A stretch of DNA of 64,000 bases from Dysidea avara (GCF_963678975.1 NC_089274.1:27219053-27283052); one strand, 5' to 3'; positions 11,871 to 24,489 are shown, counted from the first letter of the stretch. Translations and numbers: made by a program. The notes: generated by a model from the sequence alone, not told the origin.

Positions 11871-13540
11871 AAGAGAATTCAAGAAATCAGCTAGAAACAA
11901 GAAACCTGTATAGAGATCAGCTACACACAAGTCATCCTGTAGAGAGATCAACTAGAAGAATTTACCTTGTAGGGAGTTCATGCAACTATGGAAAGAGATA
12001 GTTCAGCTAGAAGAAATCACCTTGTAGAGTTCAGCTACAAAGAAACCACCATGTAGAGAGTTCAGCTACAAACAAATCGCCCTGTGGAGAGATCAATAGA
12101 AGAAGTTACCTTGTAGAGAGTTCAGCTACAAAGAAACCATCACGTAGAGAGTTCAGCTACAGACAAATCTCCCTGTAGAGAGATCAGCTAGAAGAAGTTA
12201 CCTTGCAGAGAGTTCAGCTTCAAACAAATCACCCTGTAGAAAGATCAGCTGGAAGAGGTCACCTTGTAGAGAGTTCAGTTACAAAGAAACCACCATGTAG
12301 AGAGCTCAGCTACAAACTAGTGACCTTGTAGAGAAATCAGCTAGAAGAAGTTACCTTGTAGAGAGTTCAGCTACAAAGAAACCATTCTTTAAAGAGCTCA
12401 GCTGCAAACAAATCACTTGTACAGAATTCAGCTACAAACAAATCACCCTGTACGTAGAAAGATCAGCTAGAAGAAGTTAGAGTTCAGTTACAAAGAAACC
12501 ACCATGTAGAGAATTCAGCTACAAACTAGTGACCCTGTAAAGACATCAGCTAGAAGAAGTTACCTTGTAGAGAGTTCAGCTACAAAGAAACCATTATTTA
12601 AAGAGCTCAGCTGCAAACAAATCACCTATACAGAATTCAGCTACAAACAAATCACCATGTAGAGAGATCAGCTAGAAGAAGTTATCTTGTAGATAGTTCA
12701 GCTACAAACAAATCACCCTGTAGAGAGATCAGCTAGAAGAAGTTAACTTGTAGAGTTCAGCTACAAAGAAACCATCATTTAGAGAGTTCAGCTTCAAACA
12801 AATCACCTGTAGAGAGTTCAGCTACAAACAAATCTCCCTGTAGAGAGATCAGCTAGAAAAAGTTACCTTGTAGAGAGTTCAGCTACAAACAAATCACCCT
12901 GTAGAAAGATGAGCTAGAAGAAGTCACCTTGTAGAAAGTTCAGTTACAAAGAAACCACCATGTAGAGAGTTCGGCTACAAACTAGTTACCTTGTAGAGAC
13001 ATCAGCTAGAAAAGTTACCTTGTAGAGAGTTCAGCTACAAAGAAACCATTCTGTAAAGAGCTCAGCTGCAAACAAATCACCTGTACAGAATTCAGCTACA
13101 AACAAATCACCCTGTAGAGAGGTCAGTTAGAAGAAATTACCTCGTAGATAGTTCAGCTACAAAGAAACCACCATGTAGAGAGTTCAGCTGCAAAGAAATC
13201 ACCCTGTACAAAATTCAGCCACAAACAAATTGCCCTGTAGAAAGATCAGTTAGAAGAAGTTACCTTGTAGAGAGTTCAGCTACAAAGAAACCATTCTGTA
13301 AGGAGCTCAGCTGCAAACAAATCACCTGTACAGAATTCAGCTACAAACAAACCATCCTGTAGAGAGATCAGCTAGAAGAAGTTACCTTGTAGATCGTTCA
13401 GCTACAAACAAATCACCCTGTAGAGAGATCAGCTAGAAGAAGTTACCTTGTAGATCGTTCAGCTACAAATAATTCACCCTGTAGAGAGAGCATCTAGAAG
13501 AAGTCACTTTGTAGACTGTTCAGTTACAAAGAAACCATCA
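11870..13540. repeat. Satellite block B (~30/31-bp units)
   Basis: Alternating units of the types AGTTCAGCTACAAAGAAACC / ACCATGTAGAG and ATCAGCTAGAAGAAGTTACC / TTGTAGAGAG. The alternation gives a higher-order period of about 60 bp and more. Related to blocks A and C. Confidence 0.92.
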
Positions 13541-13639
13541 TGGAGATTTCTGTAATCAATATGTATTATATATATAATTTGTACATTTATTGATAAAATA
13601 TTTAAAGTACATCTACTTCATCTTTTCTTCTTCCTGTGG

Positions 13640-14050
13640 TAAAAAAAAGATAGGTTAAAAAAGTCCCAAAGCTGGCCATAGGCTGGCTTTGGGGTATACA
13701 AATACAAAAAGAAATGAAATCTAATCCAAAACAGCCAAGCTGTAAAAAAAGTGTGCGGCTTCAAAAAGGCTATGGTGAAAAAAGATGTGAAATCCAAGGT
13801 GGCGGCCAAGAAATGGCTGTGATGGTAGGTTAATGGTAAAAATTTTAACCACGACAATTCAGGTGAATTTTGTGCCAAGACCAAGCGGCACAAAAATTCA
13901 CCTGAATTGTCATTATTACAATTTTTACCATTAACCTACCATCACAGCCATTTCTTGGCCGCCACCTTGGATTTCACATCTTTTTTCACCATAGCCTTTT
14001 TGAGGGCCGACACTTTTTTTACAGCTCGGCTGTTTTGGATTAGATTTTAT
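13640..14050. mobile_element. Foldback element, copy 2
   Basis: The left arm starts at about 13728 (TCTAATCCAAAACAGCC) and the right arm ends at about 14045 (GGCTGTTTTGGATTAGA). The loop is about 15 nt around GACCAAG. Preceded by a lead with a palindrome around AAAGCTGGCCATAGGCTGGC. Confidence 0.88.
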
Positions 14051-14419
14051 AGATTAGGAAATTTTGTAGCTAGCTACTGATGTAGCTATAGTTTATTTAA
14101 ATTACTAAAATGCAATCTGGAATCATCCAACTATACTGTTGCCCCTATAATTGTACTATGGATGCTTATTGAGCTTCTTATCTAGCTGGTGTGGATAAAA
14201 TTATCATGTCAATGAGAATCATACTTGGGCTTCCCTGCCATCAGTAGTGCCATGTTAGCAGAGAGAAACCAGCTCTTCCTTACAGCATGATTGGATTTTC
14301 ACTCAATCCATACCACAAATTTGCATTCTGGCTGCATGGTGGCAACCAAATGAGTATAATGGTGGCAGTGGGCTGCTTTGTTTGGCCTCTAGGCTTGCGA
14401 CTGTGGTCAGGCAGGCAGA

Positions 14420-15590
14420 CAGACAGTCTAAAATCTGAGTTTTAGCAATTTAAAAAAATTCTATATCTGGCTGCCTATTAGTGTTTTCTTGTTTTTAATG
14501 CAGTATTTGATTTTGGATGGACTAATGTTATTCCGTAAAGGTGATTTTGATTGCATAAGATGTTTCTAAGATGATTTTTGAAGGTAGCATTTTAGGCATC
14601 GTGCATCATTTTTGGAGATCCCTACTTAAAAGGTACTACTGTACCATTTGATACATAAAATCAGCAATACTTTTAAATAGGCAATAAGACCATTTTTCCC
14701 AGACTAGGTCATTATGGTTTACTACTTCTACAGTCTATAATTCTAGGTGCAATAATAGTTTAGTTTTTATTCATGACTCTAAATTGGATAATTTCTGTTA
14801 AGGAATAATTGAGCTACAGACACATGAAGACACACTGTATCATGTGTTTTGATTGGGAAACATGATTTGTTCTTTGCATATTGGATATGCTTTTCTATGA
14901 GAAAAGAGTATTATACCAACCTTTCTTTTATATCACTTTCCATGTAATAAGCTTCATCTAGCAGACTAAATCCCACACAAGCCTAATATTACAGTAGAAT
15001 GCAATAAATACAATAGGTGAAATATTTACAAAAAAAATTATAATTTTTCGAGTGCTTGTTTCACAATGAAGGAAGGCGATAAAGGCAAAAACCTTGGTAG
15101 CATCATGGTAGCATCATACCCAAAGCAAGAGGAGTTTGAAATTTTATTGTTTTATGTTGGTACTCCCAAGGAGACATGAGCATTTGTGTGCCTCACATAG
15201 GAAGGGCAGTTCACTATAATTTTTTTCACCATTTTACCTTGCCTTGAGGGTCTGTAAGACAAAGCAATGGATTTTCCTGTTCATGGAGAACCTGATGGTG
15301 TAAGTTGCATCTCGGTAGAGGACTGCATTTGTAAGTTTTGACAGTTTAATTAAGCACCTGTAGTCTTTAATATTGTCACTGTACAAATTGATTTTTCTGT
15401 TGTTGCCACTTTGTAACACTGTAACTTTGAAAGCTCTTGGCATCTTGAGCTGAAACTTCGGTAGACCATTCCTTTGGTTATCTAGATAAAGAAAATTGTA
15501 ATAAAATGTAATTCGAAAAACACACTAACATGTAAGGTTCTGAGCATTACGATAACTAATATTATCAAATATTGAAGTAAAGCATGCAAT
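14420..15590. other. No gene recognised
   Basis: AT-rich sequence without recognisable coding motifs. A 69-codon minus frame at 15234-15443 has no motif I know. Confidence 0.3.
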
Positions 15591-15599
15591 ACAATACAC

Positions 15600-16020
15600 T
15601 TACATGACAATGTCATTACAGCAAATTCATATTTTTACAGAATCCCTAGATTGTGGAATGCATTACCTATCATTGACTTATCCCTTTCCCTCCCTACTAT
15701 CAAACATAAACTTATTATTATTTTATGGAATCATTTTACAAATACTTTTGACACTAACAGTAATTGTACTTTGCATTTTTTATGTCCTTGTAGGAACTGT
15801 AGTAAGCTTCCCCACTCATGTAACTTTAATATTTTGTAGTTGTACTGTACGTAAGTAAAGTTTAGTTGTAAATAAGTAGCTAAGTAGTTAATTAATTTAA
15901 GGCAGCTGGCACTGGTGGCTAGCTGACCCTCAGATCATGTAATTTCCCTTTTTGATTTGTCTAATGTTCTGTACTTGTGTTATTTGATCTGTAAAGCATT
16001 AATAAATAAATAAATAAAGT
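15600..16020 (+). mobile_element. LINE 3' end fragment with TAAA tail
   Basis: The frame from 15651 starts MWNALPIIDLSLSLPTIKHK. This is the usual C-terminal phrase of sponge and cnidarian non-LTR retrotransposon proteins (FPR..LWN.LP....), and a short cysteine-containing tail follows. The copy ends in an AATAAATAAATAAATAAA tail at about 15995-16018, typical of LINE 3' ends. It is strongly 5'-truncated. Confidence 0.65.
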
Positions 16021-16054
16021 CTGTCTTCAATAATCATTATTGTGTCTGTATAGA

Positions 16055-16330
16055 AAAGAAGAAACATGAGTAAAAACAAACCCCAAAGTCAGCCATAGGC
16101 ATCCTATAAAGTACAAAAAGAAGTGAAATCTGCACAAAAAAATCAACCTAGCTGTAAAAAAAATGGTGCAGCCTTAAAAACGTGGGAGAAAAAAAGTTGT
16201 GAAATCAAAAGTGGTGGCCAAGAAATAGCTGTAATGATGTTAATACTAACAAATCTTAATAATGGCTGTGTGCATTGTTAAAATTTATTAGCATTAACAT
16301 CATTGCAGTCATTTCTTGGCCGCCACCTAT
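16055..16330. mobile_element. Foldback element, diverged copy
   Basis: Shares CCCAAAGTCAGCCATAGGC, AAGTGAAATCTG, the poly-A/lysine-rich stretch and AAATCAAAAGTGGTGGCCAAG with the other foldback copies. The hairpin arms are shorter (loop around 16255-16270) and the right arm breaks off after GTCATTTCTTGGCCGCCACC. Confidence 0.7.
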
Positions 16331-17870
16331 GTCATAATCAATAGTAAATAAATGTTACTATGGTAACGCTAGAGCATACTTTGGCCGGAATCGTGTAGAG
16401 CAATTCAAGGGCTTTAATTTTTTGTATAATGTCCTGTAGAGATTATGGATGCTAATGATTGCTTTTTTGCATTTTTTTGTATTAAGTACAAAATGCATGT
16501 ATTTTACATAGGGCAAGAAATGATGGCTGTCAACAAGGTTTTCAACCAACTGGTTTGACTAAGCTAAGACTACCAAAATGACATGGAGTTGATTTTTAGC
16601 TGTTATAATACATAATTCATAAGAACTAATAGCAAAATTTGATGTTATGTAAAATTTATTTTGTTCGGTTTACAATTCCCAATAGCAAGTTTTGATATGC
16701 TTTTGGGATACAGCGGTTGGCGGATCTCCCGGCGCCTGGTATGATCTTTCTAAACTGTATCTTTCATGTCACCCGCTATAGCTATTTCACTTCAGTATTC
16801 ACTTACGTAGTTTCAGGCCTAATTCAGCTGATAGAAGTAGTGGTACAAGAACATCATGTTACCACAGTGAGCCGGTATGCCGCAGCATGCGGCGAAAAGA
16901 GAGAAAACCATCAATTATGAAGTGATGAAAGTACATAAATTACAGAAAGTGTGATAGTCCTCGGTCACATGCGACCACGTGTATGGTCCTACGGAAGAAC
17001 CTGCGTGGGCATGGCAAGGGTGTGAATATAAAAATAAAATAAAAAGAAGATATATAAATTAACCAATACTAGTCACATCCAGCCACTCTTTATTATTCCT
17101 AGCCAAAAATATCCTCTCAGAGGCTAGAATACTTTGGTAGGCAGCATCATCTAAACATTTCCTTACAGTAGATTTGAGGATAGTTATGGTAGGGTTGGAA
17201 AATTTGATGAAGTCCAGGTAGTTTCCAATGGAAGCTGGTTGGTAATGGCCAAGTGCTGAATTTCGATAGTTTCATAATAACTGGAGATACTTAATCTGTC
17301 AAATTCTGCCAATAATTGTAAATATTCAACTAATTTTATTCAGTACATGACAAGAGTTCCACCCCCTACACAGTATTAGCAACTCTTGGTATTATTCTTC
17401 CTTATCTTTTAAGATAGTTCTAAACTCTTCCAATGGTCTACCTTTACAGGCTTTAGTTGCATCTCCTTGCGCCATTGTTGTAGCTACGCCTATTCTCGCT
17501 CCTTATCAGTCACATGATAGTCTATAATATTATATTAATCAAGATATTAATTAGACGTGACGTGTACTTCTAGCTAAATATGGAATTTGAATCTGGCATC
17601 ATTATATTGGGGTACCGAGTAGCCTGAATTCTAGGAAAACGGAAAGAACGGGACTGAAATGGAAAGTGGTAACGGGAACGACCAACGACTGACTCGATGA
17701 TGATGCCAAGTGTGATGATACAGGTGTAAATTTAAGTAGAGGCGCGTAATCTAGCTATGGTAAAGGCCGGTCATCACATCACTTTTTCTCCGCTTGCCAT
17801 GCAGTTCCGGTTACCCGGTCAGCACTATCATTAGAAATTAGCGTGCCTGTTCACGCGAGACCTATGTGAT
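16330..17870. other. No gene recognised
   Basis: Mixed AT-rich sequence. A 67-codon plus frame at 16717-16920 and a 63-codon minus frame at 16358-16549 carry no known motif. The stretch GCGACCACGTGTATGGTCCT at about 16969 resembles pieces at 34995 and 63890, so it is probably a dispersed repeat. Confidence 0.3.
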
Positions 17871-17873
17871 TTA

Positions 17874-18674
17874 CAGAGCTCTCATCTCTCACGCATTCTG
17901 CGTGAGTCTCACTCATCGAAGCACAATCTCACTCACAACACCTCTAAACTCACGTATTAATCTCTCTGACTCGCAGCATGAATCTCGAAGCAAAGCAGCC
18001 GGTTTATTATCATCACGTGATCACTTGTGTAAGGGTGCAGCTTGTATTCATGAGTGTAATTATATTCACATATGTTAGGGTTGTTCAGCCACCAACCATC
18101 AACAGAATCTATGTAAACAGAAAGTCTCCCATTACCATTATTGAGCTCATTGCACACACCTTATAGCTAGCTAATTAACTGACTTCACATTATTTTTTAA
18201 CATGCAATTATTATATAGCTACTAAGTCATTTCCATGCTGTATAGTTATTGTATGTATTCAGGTCATTATCTGTTATAATCAAAACAGAGCCTTGTCATA
18301 AATGCAGTCCTGCAGAAGCAGTGCTCAAATCTGCGAAGAAAGCAATATGAGAGCACACAGCAAACAATGAATTATATAATAGCTATGTATACATTATGCA
18401 ATATAATCCTTTTCTGTATGTGATTAAAATCTGTATGATTTTGTCCAAAAATCATGAATGTTTGATCAAAATTGCATCTGAGAATGTCTTGAGTTGCAAA
18501 CTTTTCTCATACCCCAGACCCCCTAGAGGCAAACTTCTTTACATTTAGGAGTGTTATTCACACACTGCAGGTGAGTCTCCTGCCCTCTACATAATCTCAC
18601 TCATTTTCATACCAGTCTCACTCATTTTCACGTATGTTCTCACTCAAAGTGATTTCCACCAGTTGAGAGCTCTG
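17874..18674. mobile_element. ~800-bp TIR element, copy 1
   Basis: The ends are CAGAGCTCTCA at the left and TGAGAGCTCTG at the right. Inside are repeated TCTCACTCA phrases near both ends. The interior from about 17985 is the reverse complement of 58110-58770, matching through GGGTTGTTCAGCCACCAACC and GCAGTCCTGCAGAAGC. No transposase frame was found. Confidence 0.75.
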
Positions 18675-18679
18675 GATTT

Positions 18680-19480
18680 ATACGTCTTATGGTTCAACGG
18701 AGACATTAATGTACAAAACATATTAAAATAAAGAGCCTAGACACAGCTGGAGCTTTAAAGCAACTGGAGTCCTAGCAAGGCAAACACACACACACAAAAA
18801 GAAAGAAAGGAAAAAACAAAAAAAGAAAAGAAAACACATAGCTACATCAATTAGATCCCACAGTCAGTCTGAGGAGCCGGTAAGCATAGAAGATTCCGTA
18901 TGAGCAGGATATTGCGATTCTGGCAGCTTGATCAAACAACAGCTTAATAGCTCTGGAAGGTAACTTGCATGCACGACTAGATACATAGTGTTGCAGGTGT
19001 AAAGTGCCCTAAGCAGCCTGTAACAAGCTGGACACACAGGCCAGTATACATTGAGGTCCAGTAATAATGAGCTATAGCAATCTAGTCTTCTGCTGCTAGC
19101 AGCTGACAGATGGTGCTTAGTAATGATTGGTAACAACTGACAGTTCTGAAGGAAATTTTTTGAGGGGTGAGGTTATTTATTCATAGATCCAAGGGGTTAC
19201 CAACACCCATGCAAAATCCAAAATTGTGTACAATAGTAGGATTTCTAGGAAGGTGCTTCATTTTGTTGTTTTCACACAGAATGATCATGACCTTGAAAGC
19301 ACTGAAACAAGTGTTTATTTATTGGATTGTTTGATATCAGCATAATTTTAACACACAAATATTGAAAAAGTGGCCACGTGACTAAACATCCCATAATGGT
19401 TACATTGGTCCTGTGGAATATGTCTTTCAGTAATTTTCACACAGACTGACCTTTGAGATAAAAACAAACAAGTGCTAATC
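18680..19480. other. No gene recognised
   Basis: Contains an A/G-rich run at about 18785-18835. A 90-codon minus frame at 18864-19136 has no motif I can name. Confidence 0.3.
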
Positions 19481-19482
19481 AA

Positions 19483-20360
19483 GACACACGGTAGTGTGTC
19501 GTGCGGCCCAAGAAGCCGGCGCGTAACACCCGTGAGTATATTGACAGGAAGAAAGAAAACGCAATTTTCGCACCTCCGTAGCTCTGTGCTGCCAGGATGA
19601 AACAAGACGATGTTTGCTGTGGACACTCCCTCCACCTTCAGCACTCCACATTCCAAATTTGAGCGAAATCGCTTCAAGCGTTCCCGAGATATGCGACTTC
19701 AAAAATTGGCTTAGTTTCTTCGTTTTTTTTCCTTATTTTTCTTCCTCTTTTCGCACACTTACAAAAACTGCTATAAAACGCGAACGCCACATCCGATCGC
19801 CTTGAAATTTGGCACACAAAAGGGGGGTATAAAGGCGCATCTCTGTACCAACTTTGGTTGGAATACCATAAACAGGCAAAGAGTTATGAGCGATTATTCA
19901 CGAAAAATAACACCAATATGTTGTCACGCCTACAGGGTAAACCGCGTAAGGGAAGAAGCTGAAAATCGGTGGGTGAATAGGTTAACTATTGAACCTCAAA
20001 CCTTTTGTGGTTTGAAAGAAATCGAGCTAAAAACCAGGAAGATACAACGAAACAACCAACAGTGTGTAACAATTACGCAATCGAGATTAGCTAATAAAAA
20101 ACGACTGCTTGCCACGCCTACCAGATAAACCGCTTGGGGTAATGCTTTGAAAATCGCTGTACAGATGGAGTTATCGTCTTAGAAAGGCTCTTCAATGGTG
20201 TAGAAGAATCAGACTTAGAGCCACGGAGTTATAACACGAAATCCAACTTGGTGTAGCAAGTGCGAGATCGAGATACTCTAATAGAGCAGTCATCCTAATA
20301 GAGCAGTCATCCTAATAGAGCAGTCATCCTAATAGAGCAGTCATCCTAATAGAGCAGTCA
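19483..20360. mobile_element. Left unique module of composite satellite element, copy 2
   Basis: Near-identical to 11030-11870. The CTCTAATAGAGCAGTCA motif at the right end is expanded here into about five tandem copies with a period of about 18 bp (20270-20360). Copy 1 has two. Followed by satellite block C. Confidence 0.78.
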
Positions 20361-23310
20361 CCCGAAGAGAATTCAAGAGATCAGCTAGAAACAAGTAACC
20401 TGTATAGAGATCAGCTACAAACAAGTCACCCTGTAGAGAGATCAGCCACAAACAATTCACCCTGTAGAGAAATCAGCTAGAAGAAGTTACCTTGTAGGGA
20501 ATTCATGCAACTATAGAAAGAGATTATTCAGCTAGAAGAAATCATCTTGTAGAGTTCAGCTACAAAGAAACCGCAATGTAGAGAGTTCAGCTACAAACAA
20601 ATCACCCTGTAGAAAGATCAGCTAGAAGAAGTTAACTTGTAGAGAGTTCAGCTACAAAGAAACCATCATGTAGAGAGTTCAGCTGCAAACGAATCACCTG
20701 TAGAGAGTTCAGCTACAAAGAAATCTCCCTGTAGAGAGATCAGCTAGGAGAAGTTTCCTTGTAGATAGTTCAGTTACAAAGAAACCACCATGTAGAGAAT
20801 TCATTTACAAACTAGTGACCCTGTAGAGACATCAGCTAGAAGAAGTTACCTTGTAAAGAGTTCAGCTACAAATAAACCATTCTGTAAAGAGCTCAGCTGC
20901 AAACAAATCACCTTTACAGAATTCCACTACAAACAAATCATGCTATAGAAAGATCAGCTAGAAGAAGTTACCTCGTAGAGAGTTCAGTTACAAAGAAACC
21001 ACCATGTAGAGAATTCATTTACAAACTAGTGACCCTGTAGAGACATCAGCTAGAAGAAATTACCTTGTAAAGAGTTCAGCTACATAGAAACCATTCTGTA
21101 AAGAGCTCAGCTGCAAACAAATCACCTGTACAGAATTCAGCTACAAAGAAATCACCCTGTAGAGAGATCAGCTAGAAGAAGTTACCTTGTAGAGAGTTCA
21201 GCTACAAAGAAACCATCATGTGGAGAGTTCAGCTGCAAACAAATCACCTGTAGAGAGTTCAGCTACAAACCAATCTCCCTGTAGAGAGATCAGCTAGAAG
21301 AAGTTTCCTTGTAGAGAGTTCAGCCACAAACAAATCACCCTGTAGAAAGATCAGCTAGAAGAAGTTACCTTGTAGAGAGTTCAGTTACAAAGAAACCACC
21401 ATGTAGAAAGTTCAGCTACAAACTAGTGACCTTGTGGAGACATCAGCTAGAAGAAACTACCTTGTAGAGAGCTCAGCTACAAAGAAACCATTCTGTAAAG
21501 AGCTCAGCTGCAAACAAATCACCTGTACAGAATTCAGCTACAAACAAATCACCCTGTAGAAAGATCAGCTAGAAGAAGTCACCTTGTAGAGGGTTCAGCT
21601 ACAAAGAAACCACCATGTAGGGAGTTCAGCTAGAAGAAGTTACCTTGTAGAGAGTTCAGCTACAAAGAAACCATCATGAAGAGAGTTCAGCTGCAAACAA
21701 AATCTCCAGGTAGAGAGTTTAGTTAGAAGAAGTTACCTTGTAGAGAGTTCAGCTACAAAGAAACCATCATGAAGAGAGTTCAGCTGCAAACAAAATCTCC
21801 AGGTAGAGAGTTTAGTTAGAAGAAGTTACCTTGTAGAGAGTTCAGCTACAAAGAAACCATTCTGTAAAGAGCTCAGCTGCAAACAAATCACCTGTACAGA
21901 ATTCAGCTACAAACAAATCACCCTGTAGAAAGATCAGCTAGAAGAAGTCACCTTGTAGAGAGTTCAGCTACAAAGAAACCACCATGTACGGAGTTCAGCT
22001 AGAAGAAGTTACCTTGTAGAGAGTTCAGCTACCAAGAAAACATTCTGTAAAGAGCTCAGCTGCAAACAAATCACCTGTACAGAATTCAGCTAAAAACAAA
22101 TCACCCTGTAGAGAGATCAGCTAGAATAAATTATCTTGTAGATAGTTCAGCTACAAACAAATCATCCTGTAGAGAGATCAGCTAGAAGAAGTTACCTTGT
22201 AGAGAGTTCAGCTACAAAGAAACCATCATGTAGAGAGTTCAGCTGCAAACAAATCTCCCTGTAGAGAGTTCAGTTAGAAGAAGTTACCTTGTACAGAGTT
22301 CAGCTACAAAGAAACCATCATGAAGAGAGTTCAGCTGCAAACAAATCTCCCTGTAGAGAGTTCAGTTAGAAGAAGTTACCTTGTAGAGAGTTCAGCTACA
22401 AAGAAACCATCATGAAGAGAGTTCAGCTACAAACAAATCACCCTGTAGAGAGATCAGCTAGAAGAAGTCACCTTGTAGAGAGTTCAGCTACAAAGAAACC
22501 ACCATATAGAGAGTTCAGCTGCAAACAAATCACCCTGTAGAAAAATCAGCTACAAACAAATCACCCTGTAGAAAGATCAGCTAGAAGAAGTCACCTTGTA
22601 GAGAGTTCAGCTACAAAGAAACCACCATGTAGGGAGTTCAGCTAGAAGAAGTTACCTTGTAGAGAGTTCAACTACAAAGAAACCATCTTGTAGAGAGTTC
22701 AGCTACAAAGAAACCACCATGTAGGGAGTTCAGTTAGAAGAAGTTACCTTGTAGAGAGTTCAGCTACAAAGAAACCATTCTGTAAAGAGCTCAGCTGCAA
22801 ACAAATCACCTCTATAGAATTCAGCTACAAACAAATCACCCTGTAGAGAGATCAGCTAGAAGAAACCACCATGTAGAGAGTTCAGCTGCAAAGAAATCAC
22901 CTTGTAGAAAATTCTGCCACAAACAAATTGCCCTGTAGAAAGATCAGTTAGAAGAAGTTATCTTGTAGAGAGTTCAGCTACAAAGAAACCACCATGTAGA
23001 GAGTTCAGCTAGAAGAAATTACCTTGTAGAGAGTTCAGCTACAAAGAAACCATCATCTAGATAGTTCAGCTGCAAATAAATCACCTGTAGAGAGCTCAGC
23101 TACAAACAAATCTCCCTGTAGAGAGATCAGTTAGAAGAAGTTACCTTGTAGAGAGTTCAGCTACAAAGAAACCATTCTGTAAAGAGCTCAGCAGCAAAAA
23201 AATCACCTGTACAGAATCCAGCTACAAATAAATCACCCTGTAGAGAGAACAGCTAGAAGCAGTTACCTTGAAGAGTGTTCAGTTACAAAGAAACCACCAT
23301 GGACAGTTCT
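20360..23310. repeat. Satellite block C (~30/31-bp units, higher-order repeats)
   Basis: Same monomers as block B. Locally amplified multimers are visible: for example, a ~125-bp segment starting AGAAGTTACCTTGTAGAGAG with AAACAAAATCTCCAGG is repeated back to back at about 21640-21850. This is evidence of recent unequal exchange. Confidence 0.92.
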
Positions 23311-23404
23311 GTAATAAATATATGTATTATATATATAATTTGTACATTTACTGATAAAATCAGAAATATTTAAGGTACATCTGCTTCATCTTTTCTTCTT
23401 CCTG

Positions 23405-23825
23405 TGGTAAAGAAAAAAAGATAGGTTTAAAAAGTCCCAAAGCAGGCCATAGGCCGGCTTTGGGGTATACAAATACAAAAAGAAGTGAAATCTAATTCAA
23501 AACAGCCAAGCTGTAAAAAAAGTCTGCGGCCCTCAAAAAGGCTATGGTGAAAAAAGATGTGAAATCCAAGGTGGTGGCCAAGAAATGGCTGTGATGGTAG
23601 GTTAATGGTAAAAATTTTTTAATAACGACAATTCAGGTGAATTTTGTGCCAATTGACCAAGCGGCACCAAAATTCACCTGAATTGTTGTTATTAAAATTT
23701 TTACCATTAACCTACCATCACAGCCATTTCTTGGCCGCCATCTTGGATTTCACATCTTTTTTCACCATAGCCTTTTGAGGGCCACACACTTTTTTTACAG
23801 CTTGGCTGTTTTGAATTAGATTTAT
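23405..23825. mobile_element. Foldback element, copy 3
   Basis: Very similar to copy 2. The left arm starts at about 23492 (TCTAATTCAAAACAGCC) and the right arm ends at about 23820 (GGCTGTTTTGAATTAGA). The loop is around TTGACCAAGC. The sequence before it (TATGTATTATATATATAATT, TCTTCATC..TTCTTCTTCCTGTGG) is shared with copy 2, so the homology covers the junction with the satellite. Confidence 0.88.
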
Positions 23826-24489
23826 TATAACTTGGCCTATTGTTTTCAATATCAGTGTAGTTTCAACATGCATAAATATCCAAAAAGTGGTCACATGACT
23901 AACAATCACATAACAACTTGCATCACAGACATAAAAATGGCCACTGTAATATGGGGACTCTCGTAGAATTTGTATGGGCAACTATGAGATGAAATTTTTT
24001 GAACGGTCATGTCTCAGCCAAGGTTGAAGATGTTAAGCTCTAACCAGCAGGTATGGCTACAAGACATTACATTAAGTACGTACAAGTGATTTTCAAAACA
24101 ATGCTAGATTCCTATTCTCTAGAAATGGCAATTATGAATCTGCATGATTGTGTTTGGTGTAAAAACGTTTCCACATCAATACTTGTATGGTTGCCATTTC
24201 ATTATATTTTCAGATCATCAGCCCCTGAGGTGTCTGTTTAGTGAAACCCAGACAGTACCGCCTATTGCATCAGGGAGAATTCAGAGATGAGCTCTTACAC
24301 TTAGCTCTTATGAGTATGAACTTAAATATAGACAAGGTAAAGACCAAACTGTGTCACACTAAGTCGACTTCCTTTACCAGACTACCCCAAGACTGTCCCT
24401 ATCCTGAAGACATTCTGCTATTGACTAAACAGTTGTCATCACCTGTAATCCAAAGTCTTACATTTTGTGTTACATGGTTGGCCACACGT

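Noticed and set aside
15604-15858. 84-codon hydrophobic plus frame suggesting a membrane protein
   Set aside because: The overlapping frame from 15651 carries the LINE C-terminal phrase. The hydrophobic reading is its shadow.
19802-20128. 108-codon frame (MKFGTQKGGIK...) conserved with 11441-11698
   Set aside because: Between the two copies I count about five amino-acid-changing differences and one silent one in the shared part, and the reading frames diverge at the end. This is no sign of protein-level selection; the similarity is due to recent duplication.
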